Shown: one piece after another, positions 44,455 to 59,221 of the stretch
Position numbering within the stretch: position 1 is the first letter of the stretch
How the letters are laid out: the number at the start of each line of letters is the position of its first letter
Origin: Siphonodentalium dalli
Lineage: Eukaryota > Mollusca > Scaphopoda > Gadilida > Siphonodentaliidae
Reading direction: 5' to 3'
Assembly: GCA_032622095.1 (NCBI GenBank)
Contig: CP136061.1
Coordinates: 214,860,373-214,924,372, forward strand
DNA: 64,000 bases
Notes under the pieces: generated by a model
What the model saw: only the letters and a program-made list of their open reading frames with translations
Database searches by the model: none
What the model was told of the DNA's origin: nothing
Translations under genes and position numbers: made by a program

Positions 44455-47400
44455 TTGACAACCATGCACGACTTCAGCCCAATTTTAGAAAATTTGGAAG
44501 GGGCTGTATGGTCGCGTGACTTTCCTATAGTTGCCCGCGGGGTGGCACCGCACGACAATACAAGGATTCCCGGGTGACCACCATGACTCAGGATACGGCA
44601 GCCGAATTTAGTAACGAAAAGTGCTATTTTGACACCCCATGCACGACTTCAGCCCAATTTTAGAAAATTTGGAAGGGGCTGCATGGTCGCGTGACTTTCC
44701 TATAGTTGCCCGCGGGGTGGCACCGCACGAAAATACAAGGATTCCCGAGTTGCCACCATGACTCAGGATACGGCAGCCGATTTAGTAACGAAAAGTGCTA
44801 TTTTGACACCCCATGCACGACTTCAGCCCAATTTTAGAAAATTTGGAAGGGGCTGCATGGTCGCGTGACTTTCCTATAGTTGCCCGCGGGGTGGCACCGC
44901 ACGAAAATACAAGGATTCCCGGGTGACCACCATGACTCAGGATACGGCAGCCGATTTAGTAACGAAAAGTGCTATTTTGACACCCCATGCACGACTTCAG
45001 CCCAATTTTAGAAAATTTGGAAGGGGATGCATGGTCGCGTGACTTTCCTATAGATGCCAGCTGGGTGGCACCGCACGAAAATACAAGGATTCCCGGGTGA
45101 CCACCATGACTCAGGGTACGGCAGCCGATTTAGTAACGAAAAGTGCTATTTTGACACCCCATGCACGACTTCAGCCCAATTTTTGAAAAATTGGAAGGGG
45201 CTGCATGGTCGCGTGACTTTCGTATAGTTGCCCGCGGGTTGGCACCGCACGAAAATACAAGGATTCCCGGGTTGCCACCATGACTCAGGATATGGCAGCC
45301 GATTTAGTAACGAAAAGTGCTATTTTGACACCCCTTGCACGACTTCAGCCCAATTTTAGAAAATTTGGAAGGGGCTGCATGGTCGCGTGACTTTCCTATA
45401 GTTGCCCGCGGGGTGGCACCGCACGAAAATACAAGGATTTCCGGGTTGCCACCATGACTCAGGATACGGCAGCCGATTTAGTAACGAAAAGTGCTATTTT
45501 GACACCCCATGCACGACTTCAGCCCAATTTTAGAAAATTTGGAAGGGGCTGCATGGTCGCGTGACTTTCCTATAGTTGCCCGCGGGGTGGCACCGCACGA
45601 AAATACAAGGATTCCCGGGTTGCCACCATGACTCAGGATACGGCAGCCAATTTAGTAACGAAAAGTGCTATTTTGACACCCCATGCACGACTTCAGCCCA
45701 ATTTTTAAAAATTTGGAAGGGGCTGTATGGTCGCGTGACTTTCCTATAGATGTCAGCTGGGTGGCACCGCACGAATATACAAGGATTCCCGGGTGACCAC
45801 CATGACTCAGGATACGGCAGCCGATTTAGTAACGAAAAGTGCTATTTTGACACCCCATGCACGACTTCAGCCCAATTTTAGAAAATTGGGAAGGGGCTGC
45901 ATGGTCGCGTGACTTTCCTATAGTTGCCCGCGGGGTGGCACCGCACGAAAGTACAAGGATTCCCGGGTGACCACCATTACTCAGGATACGGCAGCCGATT
46001 TAGTAACGAAAAGTGCTATTTTGACACCCCATGCACGACTTCAGCCCAATTTTAGAAAATTTGGAAGGGGCTGCATGGTCGCGTGACTTTCCTATAGTTG
46101 CCCGCGGGGTGGCACCGCACGAAAATACAAGGATTCCCGGGTGACCACCATGACTCAGGATACGGCAGCCGATTTAGTAACGAAAAGTGCTATTTTGACA
46201 CCCCATGCACGACTTCAGCCCAATTTTAGAAAATTTGGAAGGGGCTGCATGGTCGCGTGACTTTCCTATAGTTTCCCGCGGGGTGGCACCACACGAAAAT
46301 ACAAGGATTCCCGGGTTTCCACCATGACTCAGGATACGGCAGCCGATTTAGTAACGAAAAGGGCTATTTTGACACCCCATGCACGACTTCAGCCCAATTA
46401 GAAAATTTGGAAGGGGCTGCATGGTCGCGTGACTTTCCTATAGTTGCCCGCGGGGTGGCACCGCGCGAAAATACAAGGATTCCCGGGTTTCCACCATGAC
46501 TCAGGATACGGCAGCCGATTTAGTAACGAAAAGGGCTATTTTGACACCCCATGCACGACTTCGGCCCAATTAGAAAATTTGGAAGGGGCTGCATGGTCGC
46601 GTGACTTTCCTATAGTTGCCCGCGGGGTGGCACCGCACGACAATACAAGGATTCCCGGGTGACCACCATGACTCACGATACGGCAGCCGATTTAGTAACG
46701 AAAAGTGCTATTTTGACACCCCATGCACGACTTCAGCCCAATTTTAGAAAATTTGGAAGGGGCTGCATGGTCGCGTGACTTTCCTATAGTTGCCCGCGGG
46801 GTGGCACCGCACGAAAATACAAGGATTCCCGAGTTGCCACCATGACTCAGGATACGGCAGCCGATTTAGTAACGAAAAGTGCTATTTTGACACCCCATGC
46901 ACGACTTCAGCCCAATTTTAGAAAATTTGGAAGGGGCTGCATGGTCGCGTGACTTTCCTATAGTTTCCCGCGGGGTGGCACCGCACGAAAATACAAGGAT
47001 TCCCGGGTGACCACCATGACTCAGGATACGGCAGCCGATTTAGTAACGAAAAGTACTATTTTGACACCCCATGCACGACTTCAGCCCAATTTTAGAAAAT
47101 TTGGAAGGGGCTGCATGGTCGCGTGACTTTCCTATAGTTGCCCGCGGGGTGGCACCGCACGAAAATACAAGGATTCCCGGGTGACCACCATTACTCAGGA
47201 TACGGCAGCCGATTTAGTAACGAAAAGTGCTATTTTGACACCCCATGCACGACTTCAGCCCAATTTTAGAACATTTGGAAGGGGCTGCATGGTCGCGTGA
47301 CTTTCCTATAGATGCCAGCTGGGTGGCACCGCACGAAAATACAAGGATTCCCGGGTGACCACCATGACTCAGGATACGGCAGCCGATTTAGTAACGAAAA

Positions 47401-50400
47401 GTGCTATTTTGACAACCATGCACGACTTCAGCCCAATTTTAGAAAATTTGGAAGGGGCTGCATGGTCGCGTGACTTTCCTATAGTTGCCCGCGGGGTGGC
47501 ACCGCACGACAATACAAGGAATCCCGGGTGACCACCATGACTCAGGATACGGCAGCCGATTTAGTAACGAAAAGTGCTATTTTGACACCCCATGCACGAC
47601 TTCAGCCCAATTTTAGAAAATTTGGAAGGGGCTGCATGGTCGCGTGACTTTCCTATAGTTGCCCGCGGGGTGGCACCGCACGAAAATACAAGGATTCCCG
47701 AGTTGCCACCATGACTCAGGATACGGCAGCCGATTTAGTAACGAAAAGTGCTATTTTGACACCCATGCACGACTTCAGCCCAATTTTAGAAAATTTGGAA
47801 GGGGCTGCATGGACGCGTGACTTTCCTATAGTTGCCCGCGGGGTGGCACCGCACGAAAATACAAGGATTCCCGGGTGACCACCATGACTCAGGATACGGC
47901 AGCCGATTTAGTAACGAAAAGTGCTATTTTGACACCCCATGCACGACTTCAGCCCAATTTTAGAAAATTTGGAAGGGGCTGCATGGTCGCGTGACTTTCC
48001 TATAGATGCCAGCTGGGTGGCACCGCTCGAAAATACAAGGATTCCCGGGTGACCACCATGACTCAGGGTACGGCAGCCGATTTAGTAACGAAAAGTGCTA
48101 TTTTGACACCCCATGCACGACTTCAGCCCAATTTTTGAAAATTTGGAAGGGGCTGCATGGTCGCGTGACTTTCGTATAGTTGCCCGCGGGTTGGCACCGC
48201 ACGAAAATACAAGGATTCCCGGGTTGCCACCATGACTCAGGATACGGCAGCCGATTTAGTAACGAAAAGTGCTATTTTGACACCCCTTGCACGACTTCAG
48301 CCCAATTATAGAAAATTTGGAAGGGGCTGCATGGTCGCGTGACTTTCCTATAGTTGCCCGCGGGGTGGCACCGCACGAAAATACAAGGATTCCCGGGTGA
48401 CCACCATGACTCAGGATACGGCAGCCGATTTAGTAACGAAAAGTGCTATTTTGACACCCCATGCACGACTTCAGCCCAATTTTAGAAAATTTGGAAGGGG
48501 CTGCATGGTCGCGTGACTTTCCTATAGTTTCCCGCGGGGTGGCACCGCACGAAAATACAAGGATTCCCGGGTTTCCACCATGACTCAGGATACGGCAGCC
48601 GATTTAGCAACGAAAAGGGCTATTTTGACACCCCATTCACGACTTCGGCCCAATTAGAAAATTTGGAAGGGGCTGCATGGTCGCGTGACTTTCCTATAGT
48701 TGCCCTCGGGGTGGCACCGCACGACAATACAAGGATTCCCGGGTGACCACCATGACTCAGGATACGGCAGCCGATTTAGTAACGAAAAGTGCTATTTTGA
48801 CACCCCATGCACGACTTCAGCCCAATTTTAGAAAATTTGGAAGGGGCTGCATGGTCGCGTGACTTTCCTATAGTTGCCCGAGGGGTGGCACCGCACGAAA
48901 ATACAAGGATTCCCGAGTTGCCACCATGACTCAGGATACGGCAGCCGATTTAGTAACGAAAAGTGCTATTTTGACACCCCATGCACGACTTCAGCCCAAT
49001 TTTAGAAAATTTGGAAGGGGCTGCATGGTCGCGTGACTTTCCTATAGTTGCCCGCGGGGTGGCACCGCACGAAAATACAAGGATTCCCGGGTGACCACCA
49101 TGATTCAGGATACGGCAGCCGATTTAGTAACGAAAAGTGCTATTTTGACACCCCATGCACGACTTCAGCCCAATTTTAGAAAATTTGGAAGGGGCTGCAT
49201 GGTCGCGTGACTTTCCTATAGTTGCCCGCGGGGTGGCACCGCACGGAAATACAAGGATTCCCGGGTGACCACCATTACTCAGGATACGGCAGCCGATTTA
49301 GTAACGAAAAGTGCTATTTTGACACCCCATGCACGACTTCAGCCCAATTTTAGAACATTTGGAAGGGGCTGCATGGTCGCGTGACTTTCCTATAGATGCC
49401 AGCTGGGTGGCACCGCACGAAAATACAAGGATTCCCGGGTGACCACCATGACTCAGGATACGGCAGCCGATTTAGTAACGAAAAGTGCTATTTTGACAAC
49501 CATGCACGACTTCAGCCCAATTTTAGAAAATTTGGAAGGGGCTGTATGGTCGCGTGACTTTCCTATAGTTGCCCGCGGGGTGGCACCGCACGACAATACA
49601 AGGATTCCCGGGTGACCACCATGACTCAGGATACGGCAGCCGATTTAGTAACGAAAAGTGCTATTTTGACACCCCATGCACGACTTCAGCCCAATTTTAG
49701 AAAATTTGGAAGGGGCTGCATGGTCGCGTGACTTTCCTATAGTTGCCCGCGGGGTGGCACCGCACGAAAATACAAGGATTCCCGAGTTGCCACCATGACT
49801 CAGGATACGGCAGCCGATTTAGTAACGAAAAGTGCTATTTTGACACCCCATGCACGACTTCAGCCCAATTTTAGAAAATTTGGAAGGGGCTGCATGGTCG
49901 CGTGACTTTCCTATAGTTGCCCGCGGGGTGGCACCGCACGAAAATACAAGGATTCCCGGGTGACCACCATGACTCAGGATACGGCAGCCGATTTAGTAAC
50001 GAAAAGTGCTATTTTGACACCCCATGCACGACTTCAGCCCAATTTTAGAAAATTTGGAAGGGGATGCATGGTCGCGTGACTTTCCTATAGATGCCAGCTG
50101 GGTGGCACCGCACGAAAATACAAGGATTCCCGGGTGACCACCATGACTCAGGGTACGGCAGCCGATTTAGTAACGAAAAGTGCTATTTTGACACCCCATG
50201 CACGACTTCAGCCCAATTTTTGAAAAATTGGAAGGGGCTGCATGGTCGCGTGACTTTCGTATAGTTGCCCGCGGGTTGGCACCGCACGAAAATACAAGGA
50301 TTCCCGGGTTGCCACCATGACTCAGGATATGGCAGCCGATTTAGTAACGAAAAGTGCTATTTTGACACCCCTTGCACGACTTCAGCCCAATTTTAGAAAA

Positions 50401-53400
50401 TTTGGAAGGGGCTGCATGGTCGCGTGACTTTCCTATAGTTGCCCGCGGGGTGGCACCGCACGAAAATACAAGGATTTCCGGGTTGCCACCATGACTCAGG
50501 ATACGGCAGCCGATTTAGTAACGAAAAGTGCTATTTTGACACCCCATGCACGACTTCAGCCCAATTTTAGAAAATTTGGAAGGGGCTGCATGGTCGCGTG
50601 ACTTTCATATAGTTGCCTGCGGGGTGGCACCGCACGAAAATACAAGGATTCCCGGGTGTCCACCATGACTCGGAATACGGCAGCCGATTTAGTAACGAAA
50701 AGTGCTATTTTGACACCCCATGCACGACTTCAGCCCAATTTTAGAAAATTTGGAAGGGGCTGCATGGTCGCGTGACTTTCCTATAGTTGCCCGCGGGGTG
50801 GCACCGCACGAAAATACAAGGATTCCCGGGTGTCCACCATGACTCAGGATACGGCAGCCGATTTAGTAACGAAAAGTGCTATTTTGACACCCCATGCACG
50901 ACTTCAGCCCAATTTTATAAAATTTGGAAGGGGCTGCATGGTCGCGTGACTTTCCTATAGTTGCCCGCGGGGTGGCACCGCACGAAAATACAAGGATTCC
51001 CGGGTGACTATTATGACTCAGGATACGGCAGCCGATTTAGTAACGAAAAGTGCTATTTTGACACCCCATGCACGACTTGAGCCCAATTTTAGAAAATTTG
51101 GAAGGGGCTGCATGGTCGCGTGACTTTCCTATAGTTGCCCGCGGGGTGGCACCGCTCGAAAATACAAGGATTCCCGGGTGTCCACCATGACTCAGGATAC
51201 GGCAGCCGATTTAGTAACGAAAAGTGCTATTTTGACACCCCATGCACGACTTCAGCCCAATTTTATAAAATTTGGAAGGGGCTGTATGGTCGCGTGACTT
51301 TCCTATAGATGCCAGCTGGGTGGCACCGCACGAAAATACAAGGATTCCCGGGTGACCACCATGACTCAGGATACGGCAGCCGATTTAGTAACGAAAAGTG
51401 CTATTTTGACACCCCATGCACGACTTCAGCCCAATTTTAGAAAATTTGGAAGGGGCTGCATGGTCGCGTGACTTTCCTATAGTTGCCCGCGGGGTGGCAC
51501 CGCACGAAAATACAAGGATTCCCGGGTGACCACCGTTACTCAGGATACGGCAGCCGATTTAGTAACGAAAAGTGCTATTTTGACACCCCATGCACGACTT
51601 CAGCCCAATTTTAGAACATTTGGAAGGGGCTGCATGGTCGCGTGACTTTCCTATAGATGCCAGCTGGGTGGCACCGCACGAAAATACAAGGATTCCCGGG
51701 TGACCACCATGACTCAGGATACGGCAGCCGATTTAGTAACGAAAAGTGCTATTTTGACAACCATGCACGACTTCAGCCCAATTTTAGAAAATTTGGAAGG
51801 GGCTGCATGGTCGCGTGACTCTCCTATAGTTGTCCGCGGGGTGGCACCGCACGACAATACAAGGATTCCCGGGTGACCACCATGACTCAGGATACGGCAG
51901 CCGATTTAGTAACGAAAAGTGCTATTTTGACACCCCATGCACGACTTCAGCCCAATTTTAGAAAATTTGGAAGGGGCTGCATGGTCGCGTGACTTTCCTA
52001 TAGTTGCCCGCGGGGTGGCACCGCACGAAAATACAAGGATTCCCGAGTTGCCACCATGACTCAGGATACGGCAGCCGATTTAGTAACGAAAAGTGCTATT
52101 TTGACACCCATGCACGACTTCAGCCCAATTTTAGAAAATTTGGAAGGGGCTGCACGGTCGCGTGACTTTCCTATAGTTGCCCGCGGGGTGGCACCGCACG
52201 AAAATACAAGGATTCCCGGGTGACCACCATGACTCAGGATACGGCAGCCGATTTAGTAACGAAAAGTGCTATTTTGACACCCCATGCACGACTTCAGCCC
52301 AATTTTAGAAACTTTGGAAGGGGCTGCATGGTCGCGTGACTTTCCTATAGATGCCAGCTGGGTGGCACCGCACGAAAATACAAGGATTCCCGGGTGACCA
52401 CCATGACTCAGGGTACGGCAGCCGATTTAGTAACGAAAAGTGCTATTTTGACACCCCATGCACGACTTCAGCCCAATTTTTGAAAATTTGGAAGGGGCTG
52501 CATGGTCGCGTGACTTTCGTATAGTTGCCCGCGGGTTGGCACCGCACGAAAATACAAGGATTCCCGGGTTGCCACCATGACTCAGGATACGGCAGCCGAT
52601 TTAGTAACGAAAAGTGCTATTTTGACACCCCTTGCACGACTTCAGCCCAATTATAGAAAATTTGGAAGGGGCTGCATGGTCGCGTGACTTTCCTATAGTT
52701 GCCCGCGGGGTGGCACCGCACGAAAATACAAGGATTCCCGGGTGACCACCATGAATCAGGATACGGCAGCCGATTTAGTAACGAAAAGTGCTATTTTGAC
52801 ACCCCATGCATGACTTCAGCCCAATTTTAGAAAATTTGGAAGGGGCTGCATGGTCGCGTGACTTTCCTATAGTTTCTCGCGGGGTGGCACCGCGCGAAAA
52901 TACAAGGATTCCCGGGTTTCCACCATGACTCAGGATACGGCAGCCGATTTAGTAACGAAAAGGGCTATTTTGACACCCCATGCACGACTTCGGCCCAATT
53001 AGAAAATTTGGAAGGGGCTGCATGGTCGCGTGACTTTCCTATAGTTGCCCGCGGGGTGGCACCGCACGACAATACAAGGATTCCCGGGTGACCACCATGA
53101 CTCAGGATACGGCAGCCGATTTAGTAACGAAAAGTGCTATTTTGACACCCCATGCACGACTTCAGCCCAATTTTAGAAAATTTGGAAGGGGCTGCATGGT
53201 CGCGTGACTTTCCTATAGTTGCCCGCGGGGTGGCACCGCACGAAAATACAAGGATTCCCGAGTTGCCACCATGACTCAGGATACGGCAGCCGATTTAGTA
53301 ACGAAAAGTGCTATTTTGACACCCCATGCACGACTTCAGCCCAATTTTAGAAAATTTGGAAGGGGCTGCATGGTCGCGTGACTTTCCTATAGTTGCCCGC

Positions 53401-56400
53401 GGGGTGGCACCGCACGAAAATACAAGGATTCCCGGGTGACCACCATGACTCAGGATACGGCAGCCGATTTAGTAACGAAAAGTGCTATTTTGACACCCCA
53501 TGCACGACTTGAGCCCAATTTTAGAAAATTTGGAAGGGGCTGCATGGTCGCTTGACTTTCCTATAGTTGCCCGCGGGGTGGCACCGCACGAAAATACAAG
53601 GATTCCCGGGTGACCACCATTACTCAGGATACGGCAGCCGATTTAGTAACGAAAAGTGCTATTTTGACACCCCATGCACGACTTCAGCCCAATTTTAGAA
53701 CATTTGGAAGGGGCTGCATGGTCGCGTGACTTTCCTATAGATGCCAGCTGGGTGGCACCGCACGAAAATACAAGGATTCCCGGGTGACCACCATGACTCA
53801 GGATACGGCAGCCGATTTAGTAACGAAAAGTGCTATTTTGACACCCCATGCACGACTTCAGCCCAATTTTAGAAACTTTGGAAGGGGCTGCATGGTCGCG
53901 TGACTTTCCTATAGATGCCAGCTGGGTGGCACCGCACGAAAATACAAGGATTCCCGGGTGACCACCATGACTCAGGGTACGGCAGCCGATTTAGTAACGA
54001 AAAGTGCTATTTTGACACCCCATGCACGACTTCAGCCCAATTTTTGAAAATTTGGAAGGGGCTGCATGGTCGCGTGACTTTCGTATAGTTGCCCGCGGGT
54101 TGGCACCGCACGAAAATACAAGGATTCCCGGGTTGCCACCATGACTCAGGATACGGCAGCCGATTTAGTAACGAAAAGTGCTATTTTGACACCCCTTGCA
54201 CGACTTCAGCCCAATTATAGAAAATTTGGAAGGGGCTGCATGGTCGCGTGACTTTCCTATAGTTGCCCGCGGGGTGGCACCGCACGAAAATACAAGGATT
54301 CCCGGGTGACCACCATGAATCAGGATACGGCAGCCGATTTAGTAACGAAAAGTGCTATTTTGACACCCCATGCATGACTTCAGCCCAATTTTAGAAAATT
54401 TGGAAGGGGCTGCATGGTCGCGTGACTTTCCTATAGTTTCTCGCGGGGTGGCACCGCGCGAAAATACAAGGATTCCCGGGTTTCCACCATGACTCAGGAT
54501 ACGGCAGCCGATTTAGTAACGAAAAGGGCTATTTTGACACCCCATGCACGACTTCGGCCCAATTAGAAAATTTGGAAGGGGCTGCATGGTCGCGTGACTT
54601 TCCTATAGTTGCCCGCGGGGTGGCACCGCACGACAATACAAGGATTCCCGGGTGACCACCATGACTCAGGATACGGCAGCCGATTTAGTAACGAAAAGTG
54701 CTATTTTGACACCCCATGCACGACTTCAGCCCAATTTTAGAAAATTTGGAAGGGGCTGCATGGTCGCGTGACTTTCCTATAGTTGCCCGCGGGGTGGCAC
54801 CGCACGAAAATACAAGGATTCCCGAGTTGCCACCATGACTCAGGATACGGCAGCCGATTTAGTAACGAAAAGTGCTATTTTGACACCCCATGCACGACTT
54901 CAGCCCAATTTTAGAAAATTTGGAAGGGGCTGCATGGTCGCGTGACTTTCCTATAGTTGCCCGCGGGGTGGCACCGCACGAAAATACAAGGATTCCCGGG
55001 TGACCACCATGACTCAGGATACGGCAGCCGATTTAGTAACGAAAAGTGCTATTTTGACACCCCATGCACGACTTGAGCCCAATTTTAGAAAATTTGGAAG
55101 GGGCTGCATGGTCGCGTGACTTTCCTATAGTTGCCCGCGGGGTGGCACCGCACGAAAATACAAGGATTCCCGGGTGACCACCATTACTCAGGATACGGCA
55201 GCCGATTTAGTAACGAAAAGTGCTATTTTGACACCCCATGCACGACTTCAGCCCAATTTTAGAACATTTGGAAGGGGCTGCATGGTCGCGTGACTTTCCT
55301 ATAGATGCCAGCTGGGTGGCACCGCACGAAAATACAAGGATTCCCGGGTGACCACCATGACTCAGGATACGGCAGCCGATTTAGTAACGAAAAGTGCTAT
55401 TTTGACAACCATGCACGACTTCAGCCCAATTTTAGAAAATTTGGAAGGGGCTGCATGGTCGCGTGACTTTCCTATAGTTGCCCGCGGGGTGGCACCGCAC
55501 GACAATACAAGGAATCCCGGGTGACCACCATGACTCAGGATACGGCAGCCGATTTAGTAACGAAAAGTGCTATTTTGACACCCCATGCACGACTTCAGCC
55601 CAATTTTAGAAAATTTGGAAGGGGCTGCATGGTCGCGTGACTTTCCTATAGTTGCCCGCGGGGTGGCACCGCACGAAAATACAAGGATTCCCGAGTTGCC
55701 ACAATGACTCAGGATACGGCAGCCGATTTAGTAACGAAAAGTGCTATTTTGACACCCATGCACGACTTCAGCCCAATTTTAGAAAATTTGGAATGGGCTG
55801 CATGGTCGCGTGACTTTCCTATAGTTGCCCGCGGGGTGGCACCGCACGAAAATACAAGGATTCCCGGGTGACCACCATGACTCAGGATACGGCAGCCGAT
55901 TTAGTAACGAAAAGTGCTATTTTGACACCCCATGCACGACTTCAGCCCAATTTTAGAAAATTTGGAAGGGGCTGCATGGTCGCGTGACTTTCCTATAGAT
56001 GCCAGCTGGGTGGCACCGCACGAAAATACAAGGATTCCCGGGTGACCACCATGACTCAGGGTACGGCAGCCGATTTAGTAACGAAAAGTGCTATTTTGAC
56101 ACCCCATGCACGACTTCAGCCCAATTTTTGAAAATTTGGAAGGGGCTGCATGGTCGCGTGACTTTCGTATAGTTGCCCGCGGGTTGGCACCGCACGACAA
56201 TACAAGGATTCCCGGGTGACCACCATGACTCAGGATACGGCAGCCGATTAAGTAACGAAAAGTGCTATTTTGACACCCCATGCACGACTTCAGCCCAATT
56301 TTAGAAAATTTGGAAGGGGCTGCATGGTCGCGTGACTTTCCTATAGTTGCCCGCGGGGTGGCACCGCACGACAATACAAGGATTCCCGGGTGACCACCAT

Positions 56401-59221
56401 GACTCAGGATACGGCAGCCGATTTAGTAACGAAAAGTGCTATTTTGACAACCATGCACGACTTCAGCCCAATTTTAGAAAATTTGGAAGGGGCTGCATGG
56501 TCGCGTGACTTTCCTATAGTTGCCCGCGGGGTGGCACCGCACGACAATACAAGGATTCCCGGGTGACCACCATGACTCAGGATACGGCAGCCGATTTAGT
56601 AACGAAAAGTGCTATTTTGACACCCCATGCACGACTTCAGCCCAATTTTAGAAAATTTGGAAGGGGCTGCATGGTCGCGTGACTTTCCTATAGTTGCCCG
56701 CGGGGTGGCACCGCACGACAATACAAGGATTCCCGGGTGACCACCATGACTCAGGATACGGCAGCCGATTTAGTAACGAAAAGTGCTATTTTGACACCCC
56801 ATGCACGACTTCAGCCCAATTTTAGAAAATTTGGAAGGGGCTGCATGGTCGCGTGACTTTCCTATAGTTGCCCGCGGGGTGGCACCGCACGACAATACAA
56901 GGATTCCCGGGTGACCACCATGACTCAGGATACGGCAGCCGATTTAGTAACGAAAAGTGCTATTTTGACACCCCATGCACGACTTCAGCCCAATTTTAGA
57001 ACATTTGGAAGGGGCTGCATGGTCGCGTGACTTTCCTATAGATGCCAGCTGGGTGGCACCGCACGAAAATACAAGGATTCCCGGGTTGCCACCATGACTC
57101 AGGATATGGCAGCCGATTTAGTAACGAAAAGTGCTATTTTGACACCCCTTGCACGACTTCAGCCCAATTTTAGAAAATTTGGAAGGGGCTGCATGGTCGC
57201 GTGACTTTCCTATAGTTGCCCGCGGGTTGGCACCGCACGAAAATACAAGGATTTCCGGGTTGCCACCATGACTCAGGATACGGCAGCCGATTTAGTAACG
57301 AAAAGTGCTATTTTGACACCCCATGCACGACTTCAGCCCAATTTTAGAAAATTTGGAAGGGGCTGCATGGTCGCGTGACTTTCATATAGTTGCCCGCGGG
57401 GTGGCACCGCACGAAAATACAAGGATTCCCGGGTGTCCACCATGACTCGGAATACGGCAGCCGATTTAGTAACGAAAAGTGCTATTTTGACACCCCATGC
57501 ACGACTTCAGCCCAATTTTAGAAAATTTGGAAGGGGCTGCATGGTCGCGTGACTTTCCTATAGTTGCCCGCGGGGTGGCACCGCACGAAAATACAAGGAT
57601 TCCCGGGTGTCCACCATGACTCAGGATACGGCAGCCGATTTAGTAACGAAAAGTGCTATTTTGACACCCCATGCACGACTTCAGCCCAATTTTATAGAAT
57701 TTGGAAGGGGCTGCATGGTCGCGTGACTTTCCTATAGTTGCCCGCGGGGTGGCACCGCACGAAAATACAAGGATTCCCGGGTGACTATTATGACTCAGGA
57801 TACGGCAGCCGATTTAGTAACGAAAAGTGCTATTTTGACACCCCATGCACGACTTGAGCCCAATTTTAGAAAATTTGGAAGGGGCTGCATGGTCGCGTGA
57901 CTTTCCTATAGTTGCCCGCGGGGTGGCACCGCTCGAAAATACAAGGATTCCCGGGTGTCCACCATGACTCAGGATACGGCAGCCGATTTAGTAACGAAAA
58001 GTGCTATTTTGACACCCCATGCACGACTTCAGCCCAATTTTAGAAAATTTGGAAGGGGCTGCATGGTCGCGTGACTTTCCTATAGTTGCCCGCGGGGTGA
58101 CACCGCACGAAAATACAAGGATTCCCGAGTTGCCACCATGACTCAGGATACGGCAGCCGATTTAGTAACGAAAAGTGCTATTTTGACACCCCATGCACGA
58201 CTTCAGCCCAATTTTAGAAAATTTGGAAGGGGCTGCATGGTCGCGTGACTTTCCTATAGATGCCAGCTGGGTGGCACCGCACGAAAATACAAGGATTCCC
58301 GGGTGACCACCATGACTCAGGATACGGCAGCCGATTTAGTAACGAAAAGTGCTATTTTGACAACCATGCACGACTTCAGCCCAATTTTAGAAAATTTGGA
58401 AGGGGCTGCATGGTCGCGTGACTTTCCTATAGTTGCCCGCGGGGTGGCACCGCACGACAATACAAGGATTCCCGGGTGACCACCATGACTCAGGATACGG
58501 CAGCCGATTTAGTAACGAAAAGTGCTATTTTGACACCCCATGCACGACTTCAGCCCAATTTTATAAAATTTGGAAGGGGCTGCATGGTCGCGTGACTTTC
58601 CTATAGTTGCCCGCGGGGTGGCACCGCACGAAAATACAAGGATTCCCGGGTGACCACTATGACTCAGGATACGGCAGCCGATTTAGTAACGAAAAGTGCT
58701 ATTTTGACACCCCATGCACGACTTGAGCCCAATTTTAGAAAATTTGGAAGGGGCTGCATGGTCGCGTGACTTTCCTATAGTTGCCCGCGGGGTGGCACCG
58801 CACGAAAATACAAGGATTCCCGGGTGTCCACCATGACTCAGGATACGGCAGCCGATTTAGTAACGAAAAGTGCTATTTTGACACCCCATGCACGACTTCA
58901 GCCCAATTTTAGAAAATTTGGAAGGGGCTGCATGGTCGCGTGACTTTCCTATAGTTGCCCGCGGGGTGGCACCGCACGAAAATACAAGGATTCCCGGGTT
59001 GCCACCATGACTCGGGATACGGCAGCCGATTTAGTAACGAAAAGTGCTATTTTGACACCCCATGCACGACTTTAGCCCAATTTTAGAAAATTTGGAAGGG
59101 GCTGGATGGTCGCGTGACTTTCCTATAGTTGCCCGCGGGGTGGCACCGCACGAAAATACAAGGATTCCCGGGTTTCCACCATGACTCAGGATACGGCAGC
59201 CGATTTAGTAACGAAAAGTGT
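44455..59221. repeat. 174-bp satellite array, about 85 monomers
   Basis: Head-to-tail monomers, for example starting at 44639, 44813 and 44987, have a 174-bp period. Each contains atgcacgacttcagcccaat, a near-palindrome ccaattttagaaaatttgg, tggtcgcgtgactttcctat, cccgcggggtggcaccgcac and gactcaggatacggcagccg. Variants of 173 and 170 bp exist (loss of C in caccccatg; loss of ttta). Diagnostic substitutions (tagatgccagctgg, tcgtatagttgcc, ccccttgcacg, gagttgcc) recur in the same order in distant blocks. GC and CpG are clearly higher than in the flanks. The few open frames are repeat artefacts. The right end is sharp, at aacgaaaagtg. Confidence 0.97.

Noticed and set aside
46444-46662. Open frames in the satellite, also 56075-56374 and 59083-59479
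   Set aside because: They are reading-frame artefacts of a 174-bp (58-codon) period; variants with 170 or 173 bp break them.
44455-59221. CRISPR-like array
   Set aside because: Monomers are contiguous and homologous throughout, with no unique spacers, in a eukaryotic context.
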